A stretch of 10,502 bases of DNA from NCBI GenBank assembly GCA_902475455.1, contig CABRZO010000083.1, positions 1 through 10,502 of the forward strand, written 5' to 3'. The translations under genes and the position numbers were made by a program. The stretch is from an uncultured Eubacteriales bacterium (GTDB taxonomy: Bacteria; Bacillota; Clostridia; Oscillospirales; Oscillospiraceae). Below are positions 6,067-10,502 of this stretch, one piece after another. Positions within the stretch are counted from its first letter, which is position 1. Every line of letters begins with the position of its first letter. Under the pieces are notes generated by a model. That model did not search any database and was not told where the DNA came from. It was given only the letters and a program-made list of their open reading frames with translations.

Positions 6067-6689
6067 ACGATCCCTACAGTGTACTTGGCATCACCCCAGA
6101 AGCGACGGATGAAGAGGTCAAGCAGGCCTACCGCACCTTGGCCCGCAAATATCATCCGGACAACTACCAAAACAATCCTCTGGCGGATCTGGCAGAGGAG
6201 AAGATGAAAGAGATCAACGAAGCTTATGAGGCCATCACCAAGATGCGCGCCGGAGGCGGCAGCTATCAATCCGCTTCCTCCTCCGGATACCAGAGCCGTT
6301 CCTCCGGCGGCGGCAGCAGCTATAACGGCTACCAGCAGCAGCGGGGCAGCAGCGATCCCATCTACGCCCAGGTCCGCAGCGCCATTAACGCCGGGGATAT
6401 CTATCAGGCGGAAACGCTGCTCTCCCGGGCCGCCAGACAGGATGCGGAGTGGTATTTTCTGCAGGGAAGCATTGCCTATCGCAAGGGCTGGCTGGATGAG
6501 GCTATGAGCAACTATCAGCGGGCCGTCTCCATGGACCCCGGCAATGTGGAGTATCGCCGAGCCTACAACATGATGCAGCAGGGAGGACAGGCCTACCGGT
6601 CCGACGGCTATTCCGCCGGCATGGACGCCATGGACTGCTGCACCACGCTGATGTGCCTGAACTGCCTGTGTGGAGGAGGCCGCTGCTGA
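6063..6689 (+). CDS. J-domain protein with TPR-like region and Cys-rich tail
   Basis: The 208-residue protein starts with a complete J domain (1-62) carrying the HPD tripeptide at 31-33, which stimulates Hsp70/DnaK ATPase activity. A Gly/Ser/Tyr/Gln-rich linker (about 63-97) leads to a helical region (98-165) ending in GWLDEAMSNYQRAVSMDPGN, typical of a TPR helix pair. The last 17 residues hold six cysteines (192, 193, 198, 201, 203, 208), a pattern fit for metal binding or lipidation. It lacks the DnaJ zinc domain and substrate-binding domains, so it is a specialised co-chaperone rather than DnaJ itself. ATG 6063 has AGGAG at 6047-6051. An in-frame ATG at 6018 would add 15 residues before the J domain and is less likely. 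It overlaps both neighbours' reading frames at stop/start junctions. Confidence 0.9.
   Translation: MNDPYSVLGITPEATDEEVKQAYRTLARKYHPDNYQNNPLADLAEEKMKEINEAYEAITKMRAGGGSYQSASSSGYQSRSSGGGSSYNGYQQQRGSSDPIYAQVRSAINAGDIYQAETLLSRAARQDAEWYFLQGSIAYRKGWLDEAMSNYQRAVSMDPGNVEYRRAYNMMQQGGQAYRSDGYSAGMDAMDCCTTLMCLNCLCGGGRC
6672..6679 (+). promoter_or_regulatory. Ribosome binding site that fixes the membrane-protein start
   Basis: GGAGGAGG lies 9 nt before ATG 6689 and within the last codons of the J-domain gene. It supports ATG 6689 over an in-frame GTG at 6653, which would place a non-hydrophobic stretch before the first membrane segment. Confidence 0.8.
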
Positions 6690-7240
6690 TGGGTCGTCCC
6701 AAAATTTCTCCCCGGATTGTCGCCCTGTCCGGTATGCTGGCGGCGGTAGCCCTGGTCATTCAGCTGCTGGCCAGCCTGATCCCCAGCGGCTGGACCGCCC
6801 TGGCCGCCGTGGCGGGGCTGGCGGTGGCGGTGGCGGTATCTGCCGCCGGCTATGTGTCTGCCGTGCTGTGCTATATCGTCTCCGGACTGCTGGCGCTGAT
6901 CCTGATCCCCGCAAAGCATGTGGCGATCCTGTATGTGTGCCTGTTCGGCGTCTATCCGCTGCTGAAAAGCCTGCTGGAGCGTCTGAAATGGCGGCCCGTG
7001 GAGTATGTGCTGAAGCTGGTGTTTTTTAACCTGGTGCTGGGTGTGCTCTATCTGCTGGGCTATCAGCTGTTTTTCCAGTCCGCCGAGGCGGCCTGGAGCT
7101 ATCCGCTGCCCTTCCTGCCGGTGCTCTGTGTGGCGGGCAGCGTGATTTTCCTGGCCTATGACTACGCCTTTTCCAAAGTGATGGCACTGTTGCAGGCCCG
7201 GGTCATTCCTCAGATCCGCCGCCGTTTTGCCGGACATTGA
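6689..7240 (+). CDS. Multi-span membrane protein of unknown function
   Basis: From ATG 6689 the protein is 183 residues and strongly hydrophobic, with five or six predicted membrane segments (about 10-31, 36-54, 56-73, 77-95, 106-127 and 140-160). It ends in a basic tail (RVIPQIRRRFAGH). Between segments four and five is a charged loop, KSLLERLKWRPVEY (93-106). The size and Ala/Leu/Val-rich helices loosely resemble small ECF-transporter S components, but I see no diagnostic motif. The start is TGATG with the J-domain stop (TGA 6687-6689), so translation is probably coupled. A new promoter begins 2 nt after its stop, making this the last gene of the cdaA unit. The gene is well supported; its function is not known to me. 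Confidence 0.82.
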   Translation: MGRPKISPRIVALSGMLAAVALVIQLLASLIPSGWTALAAVAGLAVAVAVSAAGYVSAVLCYIVSGLLALILIPAKHVAILYVCLFGVYPLLKSLLERLKWRPVEYVLKLVFFNLVLGVLYLLGYQLFFQSAEAAWSYPLPFLPVLCVAGSVIFLAYDYAFSKVMALLQARVIPQIRRRFAGH

Positions 7241-7241
7241 C

Positions 7242-7270
7242 TTTACATGTCGTGGGAAAATTGGTATAAT
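7242..7270 (+). promoter_or_regulatory. Strong sigma-A promoter for yicC-remA-gmk-rpoZ
   Basis: TTTACA (7242-7247, 5 of 6 consensus), a 17-nt spacer and a perfect TATAAT (7265-7270) lie in the 66-nt gap before yicC. The predicted start near 7277 leaves a leader of about 30 nt with the site GAGGTG (7296-7301). No terminator hairpin precedes it, so read-through from the cdaA unit may also reach yicC. Confidence 0.8.
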
Positions 7271-7306
7271 TGTTGATTGCGAAATGATCTCGAATGAGGT
7301 GTGCAT

Positions 7307-8185
7307 ATGATTAAAAGCATGACAGGTTACGGCCGTGGTGAGGCAGAGCTGAACAACCGGACCATCGTCATCGAACTGCGGAGCGTCAATAACCGCTATC
7401 TGGACTGCTCTGTGCGGCTGCCCCGGTCCTGCTCCTTTGCGGAGGAGGGGATCAAAAGCCGGGTCAAGGCGGCGACCTCCCGAGGCAAGGTGGACGTCTT
7501 TGTCTCGGTGGACAGCAGCCAGGCCGACGCCGTGGCCGTCAAGGTCAACCGTCCGCTGGCGGAGAGCTACTTAAAGGCCTTTGGCGAACTGTCGGAGACC
7601 TATAACATCCGCAACGATGTCACCGTCTCCGTGCTGTCCCGTTTCCCCGACGTGCTGACGGTGGAAAAGCTGCCCCAGGACCAGGACGCCCTGGCGGCGG
7701 ACCTGTACGCGGCGCTGGATCTGGCCCTGGCGGATTTTGACCGCATGCGCAGCACTGAGGGTGAGAAGCTGAAGCAGGATCTGCTGAGCAAGCTGGCCCA
7801 TCTGGAGGAGTTTGTCTCCCAGGTGGAGGAGCGCTCCCCTCAGGCGGTGAAGGAGTACCGGGAAAAGCTGCTGGCCAAACTGCAGGAGGTGCTGAACAAC
7901 ACCCAGATCGACGAGGGCCGGATCCTGACCGAGGCCGCCATCTTCGCCGACAAGGTGGCGGTGGACGAGGAAACGGTGCGACTGCGCAGCCATATCGCCC
8001 AATTCCGGGATCTGCTGGAACAGGGTGGCATCGTGGGCCGTAAAATCGATTTCCTGATCCAGGAGATGAACAGGGAGACCAACACCATTGGCTCCAAGTG
8101 CACCGATCTCACCATCTCCCATGTGGTGGTGGATATGAAGTCTGAAATTGAGAAGCTGCGGGAGCAGGTTCAGAATATTGAGTAA
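7307..8185 (+). CDS. yicC: YicC/YloC family endoribonuclease
   Basis: YicC/YloC proteins are cytosolic endoribonucleases that take part in RNA turnover. The 292-residue protein has the usual two-part layout: an N-terminal YicC domain (1 to about 155) opening with IKSMTGYGRGE and SVNNRYLD (26-33), and a C-terminal DUF1732 domain (about 205-292). The latter carries the highly conserved KIDFLIQEMNRETNTIGSK (246-264) and ends EKLREQVQNIE. ATG 7307 gives the family N-terminus and has GAGGTG 5 nt upstream; a GTG at 7301 would add only two residues. It leads the Firmicutes-type cluster yicC-remA-gmk-rpoZ and is followed by remA after 18 nt. Confidence 0.95.
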   Translation: MIKSMTGYGRGEAELNNRTIVIELRSVNNRYLDCSVRLPRSCSFAEEGIKSRVKAATSRGKVDVFVSVDSSQADAVAVKVNRPLAESYLKAFGELSETYNIRNDVTVSVLSRFPDVLTVEKLPQDQDALAADLYAALDLALADFDRMRSTEGEKLKQDLLSKLAHLEEFVSQVEERSPQAVKEYREKLLAKLQEVLNNTQIDEGRILTEAAIFADKVAVDEETVRLRSHIAQFRDLLEQGGIVGRKIDFLIQEMNRETNTIGSKCTDLTISHVVVDMKSEIEKLREQVQNIE

Positions 8186-8203
8186 ACGCTCGGAGGTTAG
8201 GAC

Positions 8204-8473
8204 ATGAAGCTGTTGAATATCGGCTTTGGCAATATGGTCTCCGCAGACCGGCTCATTGCCATCGTGAGCCCGGACTCCGCCCCCATCAAGCGGATGATCC
8301 AGGAGAGCCGGGAAAAGGGCCTGTTGATCGACGGCACCTACGGCCGCCGGACCCGGGCGGTCATCCTGATGGACAGCGACCATGTGGTGCTCTCCGCCAT
8401 TCAGCCGGAGACCATCGCCAACCGGCTCAACAGCCGGGAGATACAGGCAGAGGAGGAGTCTGAGGATGAATAA
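8204..8473 (+). CDS. remA: RemA family DNA-binding regulator (DUF370)
   Basis: In Bacillus subtilis RemA is a small DNA-binding protein that activates biofilm matrix and osmoprotection genes. This copy has 89 residues. It begins KLLNIGFGNMV, has the AD-RLIAI-VSPDSAPIKR segment (14-30) and an arginine-rich loop GTYGRRTRAV (44-53), all typical of the family, plus a variable acidic tail (EEESEDE). GGAGG at 8192-8196 precedes ATG 8204 by 7 nt. Its 3' end overlaps gmk by 8 nt. No matrix genes are in the window, so its targets in this organism are unknown. Identity is clear from sequence and from its place between yicC and gmk. Confidence 0.95.
   Translation: MKLLNIGFGNMVSADRLIAIVSPDSAPIKRMIQESREKGLLIDGTYGRRTRAVILMDSDHVVLSAIQPETIANRLNSREIQAEEESEDE
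8451..8456 (+). promoter_or_regulatory. Ribosome binding site that fixes the gmk start
   Basis: AGGAGG within the acidic-tail codons of remA lies 9 nt before ATG 8466. It selects this start over an in-frame upstream start at 8382 that would add 28 residues of out-of-frame remA sequence. Confidence 0.85.
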
Positions 8474-9071
8474 ACCGCAGAAGGGAAGTCTGGCCATTAT
8501 TTCCGGCCCCTCCGGCGTGGGAAAAAGCACGGTGATCACGGAGGTGTTGCGCCGCCGGCCGGACCTCTACTTTTCCGTCTCCTTCACCACCCGGAAGCCC
8601 CGGGAGGGTGAGGTGAACGGAGTCAACTACTACTTTGTGGACGTGCCCGAGTTTGAGCGCATGATCCGGGACGGTGAGCTCTTGGAATATGCCAACTACT
8701 CCGGCAATTACTACGGTACATCCGCCAAACTGATTGACGAAAAACTGTCCGCCGGCATCGACGTGCTGCTGGACATTGAGGTGGTGGGCAGCAAGATCGT
8801 ACACGATAAGCGCCCGGACACTCCGCTGATTTTTGTGATTCCGCCCTCCTTTGAGGTGCTGTCCCAGCGGCTGCACGGCCGCCACACCGACCCGGAGGAG
8901 GTCATCCAGCGCCGTCTGGAGCGGGCCAAGGAAGAGCTGAAGGAAGTTTCCAGATATGATTATCTGGTGGTCAATGATGAGGTTTCGCAGGCTGCCAACG
9001 AGGTGCTTTCCATTCTCTGCGCAGAGCGCTGCCGAACCAGTAAGCGGATTGATTTGATCAAGGAGGATTAA
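8466..9071 (+). CDS. gmk: Guanylate kinase
   Basis: Guanylate kinase converts GMP (or dGMP) and ATP to GDP and ADP, a required step in GTP supply. The 201-residue length is typical. The P-loop GPSGVGKST is at 14-22, and the GMP-binding region SVSFTTRKPREGEVNGVNYY spans 37-56. The lid segment RLHGRHTDPEEVIQRRLERA is at 135-154 and the C-terminal VVND is at 168-171. The stretch LLDIEVVGSK (101-110) differs mildly from the common EVQGA, with Val and Ser replacing Gln and Ala; it is not expected to abolish activity. The gene overlaps remA by 8 nt, and rpoZ starts 5 nt after its stop. Confidence 0.97.
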   Translation: MNKPQKGSLAIISGPSGVGKSTVITEVLRRRPDLYFSVSFTTRKPREGEVNGVNYYFVDVPEFERMIRDGELLEYANYSGNYYGTSAKLIDEKLSAGIDVLLDIEVVGSKIVHDKRPDTPLIFVIPPSFEVLSQRLHGRHTDPEEVIQRRLERAKEELKEVSRYDYLVVNDEVSQAANEVLSILCAERCRTSKRIDLIKED

Positions 9072-9076
9072 TTGTT

Positions 9077-9277
9077 ATGGTTCTTTATCCGATGAATGAG
9101 ATGCTGGCCAATATCGAAAGCCGTTATCTTCTGGTAAACATGGTGGCCCATCGGGCCCGGGAGATCTCCGAGGAGGCGGAAAAGGACTCCATCTCCCTGG
9201 AGGAAAAGCCCGTCACCATGGCGCTGGAGGAAGTACGCAGCGGCGAGCTCCGTCAGGAAGAGCCCATCGTTTTCTAA
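9077..9277 (+). CDS. rpoZ: DNA-directed RNA polymerase omega subunit
   Basis: Omega (66 residues) helps assemble RNA polymerase by clamping the beta' C-terminus. The conserved helix SRYLLVNMVAHRAREI is at 15-30, and KPVTMALEEVRSGEL (44-58) matches the second conserved element (KPV-x-x-AL-x-E). AGGAGG at 9061-9066, inside the last gmk codons, precedes ATG 9077 by 10 nt. In many Firmicutes coaBC follows rpoZ; here an 81-nt gap with a hairpin leads directly to priA. Confidence 0.94.
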   Translation: MVLYPMNEMLANIESRYLLVNMVAHRAREISEEAEKDSISLEEKPVTMALEEVRSGELRQEEPIVF

Positions 9278-9283
9278 TATTGG

Positions 9284-9321
9284 GGGAACAGCGTCCGGTT
9301 TTGAGCCTGGGCGCTGTTCCC
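9284..9321 (+). terminator. Hairpin after rpoZ, weak terminator or attenuator
   Basis: A 13-bp stem with one G-T pair (arms 9284-9296 and 9309-9321) encloses a 12-nt loop, starting 7 nt after the rpoZ stop. The downstream bases TGCATTTATT are T-rich but lack a clean T-run, so termination may be partial. No convincing promoter separates it from priA, which suggests that priA depends on read-through or on a promoter I could not recognise. Confidence 0.6.
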
Positions 9322-9358
9322 TGCATTTATTAACGCGTCAAAAAGGAGGCGGAAGGCC

Positions 9359-10502
9359 GTGCAAACTGATCTGTTGTGCCATATCGCGGTCTCTTCCGCC
9401 ACCTATGCCATCGATAAACCCTATACCTATCTGATTCCGGCCTCTCTGGAGGAGCGGGCCCAGCCGGGAATGCGGGTCATGGTACCCTTCGGCACCGGCA
9501 ACCGCCGGGTGGAAGGTCTGATTCTGGATCTGTTTTCCGGCCAGCGTACAAAAGGCCTTAAAGCCGTCCTGGCGCTGCTGGACGAGGCCCCCATGCTGGC
9601 CTCAGAGAGTATCCGGCTGGCCCTCTGGATGCATGAGCGGTATTATTGCACCGTCTATGACGCAATCAAAGCCATGCTGCCGGCGGGGCTGTACTTCGCC
9701 CTGAAGGATCGGTACTGTATATCTCCGGGCATGGACAAGGCTGCGGCCTACGCCGCCGCCCACCGGCCCGCAGCCCAAAAGGTGCTGGATCTCATCTTCG
9801 CCAATGGGGGAGAGCTGGAAAAGGGCAGACTGCTGGAGGCCTTCGGAACCTCCGATCCCGGGCCCGCCCTGCGGGAGCTGCTGGAACAGGGGGTGCTGAC
9901 CCTGGAGACCTCCGCCTCCCGGAATGTGGGGGACAAGCTGGAACAGATTGCGGTGCTGGATCTGGCGGTGGAGGAGGCCCGGGCAAAACTGGGCAGCCGC
10001 TCCACCTCCCAGCAGGCGGTGCTGCGGCTGCTGGAGGAAGTGCCGGAGGTATCTCTGAAGGACATCCGCTACTTCACCGGTGCCACAGCCCAGACCGTAA
10101 AAGCCATGGAGAAGAAGGGGGTTCTGCACCTGGAACATCGGGAGGTGTTCCGCAGACCGGAACGGCGTTGGGTAGAACCCGCCCCGCCTCCGGAGCTGAA
10201 CCAAGAGCAGCAAACCTGTTTGGATGGATTGGAGTCGCTGCTTTCCTCTCAAAAACCGGAATGCGCCCTGCTCTACGGCGTTACCGGCAGCGGCAAGACC
10301 CAGGTCTATATCCGGCTGATCCATTCCGCCCTTTCCGCGGGGAAAACCGCCCTGGTGCTGGTGCCGGAAATTGCCCTGACCCCCCAGCTGCTGGCGCTGT
10401 TTTCCGCCCAGTTCGGCGATGAAATTGCCCTGCTGCACAGCATGCTGCCGGCGGGGGAGCGGTATGACGAGTGGAAACGGGTTCGCTCCGGCCGGGCCAG
10501 TG
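9359..10502 (+). CDS. priA: Primosomal protein N' (replication restart helicase PriA), N-terminal part
   Basis: PriA recognises stalled or rebuilt replication forks and reloads the replicative helicase; it is an SF2 3'-5' DNA helicase. The first 381 codons are present, with no in-frame stop, and continue past the right edge. Residues 1 to about 105 form the 3'-DNA-end-binding domain (DKPYTYLIP and MRVMVPFGTGN), followed by a winged-helix region. The helicase core starts near 280 with LNQEQQTCLD, Walker A GVTGSGKT (307-314), VPEIALTPQ and LHSMLPAGERYDEWKRVRSG. The start is GTG 9359, with AGGAGG (9344-9349) 9 nt upstream. The zinc-binding cysteines and helicase motifs IV-VI lie outside the window. 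Confidence 0.95.
   Translation, partial: MQTDLLCHIAVSSATYAIDKPYTYLIPASLEERAQPGMRVMVPFGTGNRRVEGLILDLFSGQRTKGLKAVLALLDEAPMLASESIRLALWMHERYYCTVYDAIKAMLPAGLYFALKDRYCISPGMDKAAAYAAAHRPAAQKVLDLIFANGGELEKGRLLEAFGTSDPGPALRELLEQGVLTLETSASRNVGDKLEQIAVLDLAVEEARAKLGSRSTSQQAVLRLLEEVPEVSLKDIRYFTGATAQTVKAMEKKGVLHLEHREVFRRPERRWVEPAPPPELNQEQQTCLDGLESLLSSQKPECALLYGVTGSGKTQVYIRLIHSALSAGKTALVLVPEIALTPQLLALFSAQFGDEIALLHSMLPAGERYDEWKRVRSGRAS

Noticed and set aside
6246..6355. Tandem repeat in the J-domain gene
   Set aside because: The repeated GGC/AGC/TCC and CAG codons encode a Gly/Ser/Gln/Tyr linker. There is no regular DNA unit beyond that codon bias.
6689..7240. ECF-transporter substrate-binding (S) component
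   Set aside because: Size and hydrophobicity fit, but no diagnostic motif is visible and no ECF ATPase or T component is nearby, so only a general membrane-protein call is justified.
7571..8539. Long minus-strand open frame (322 codons) across yicC, remA and gmk
   Set aside because: It is antisense to three clear genes, and its His/Gln/Leu-rich translation resembles no protein family. It is a shadow of codon bias.
9301..9330. Promoter for priA (TTGAGC with a downstream AT-rich stretch)
   Set aside because: At a 17-nt spacing the -10 position reads CATTTA, a poor match, and the element overlaps the hairpin.
9602..10438. Minus-strand open frame (278 codons) inside priA
   Set aside because: The plus strand holds an uninterrupted PriA frame with helicase motifs. 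The antisense translation is Gly/Gln/Leu-rich with no recognisable motif.
1..10502. Mobile elements, CRISPR arrays, tRNA or rRNA genes
   Set aside because: No transposase or integrase motifs, terminal inverted repeats, regular spaced repeats or tRNA-like folds were found, and every region is filled by plus-strand genes in conserved order.

Overview
The window reads as chromosomal core sequence from a moderately GC-rich Firmicute of class Clostridia, most likely Oscillospiraceae-like (Oscillibacter/Flavonifractor type). The reasons are the gene pairs cdaA-cdaR and yicC-remA-gmk-rpoZ-priA, a DUF5685 protein, a DUF3343 protein next to an EF2568-type cysteine desulfurase-like enzyme, strong AGGAGG-type ribosome sites, and sigma-A promoters with 17-nt spacers. 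The lineage is inferred from gene content only. All genes lie on the + strand and are tightly packed. No non-coding gap exceeds 160 nt, and I see no mobile element, CRISPR array, tRNA or rRNA.

Layout. (1) 1-66 is the last 21 codons of an upstream gene, probably pnp, followed by a strong intrinsic terminator (90-123). (2) A promoter directly after it drives ispD-ispF, two consecutive-class enzymes of the MEP isoprenoid pathway that share a 4-nt stop/start overlap. A GC-rich hairpin without a U-tract follows. (3) A DUF3343 small protein (putative Se/S carrier family) is translationally coupled to a class-V aminotransferase of the cysteine desulfurase type. (4) A near-consensus promoter at 2930-2958, with a palindrome over its -35 box, starts an apparent five-gene unit: cdaA (c-di-AMP synthase), cdaR/ybbR (its membrane regulator), a DUF5685 protein, a J-domain protein with a TPR-like region and a Cys-rich tail, and a multi-span membrane protein. 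The last three genes have no assigned function, and both junctions between them are stop/start overlaps. (5) A second near-consensus promoter (7242-7270) starts yicC-remA-gmk-rpoZ, a conserved Firmicutes housekeeping cluster. A hairpin separates this from priA, which runs off the right edge.

How the genes work together. Regions 2 and 5 are housekeeping: isoprenoid precursor supply, RNA turnover, GMP phosphorylation, RNA polymerase omega and replication restart. Region 3 probably mobilises sulfur or selenium. Region 4 couples c-di-AMP synthesis to three uncharacterised proteins in the place where many Firmicutes carry glmM. The DUF5685 / J-domain / membrane-protein triad is the best candidate for an undescribed system. 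The evidence for it is gene architecture and motifs; no function can be assigned from the sequence alone.
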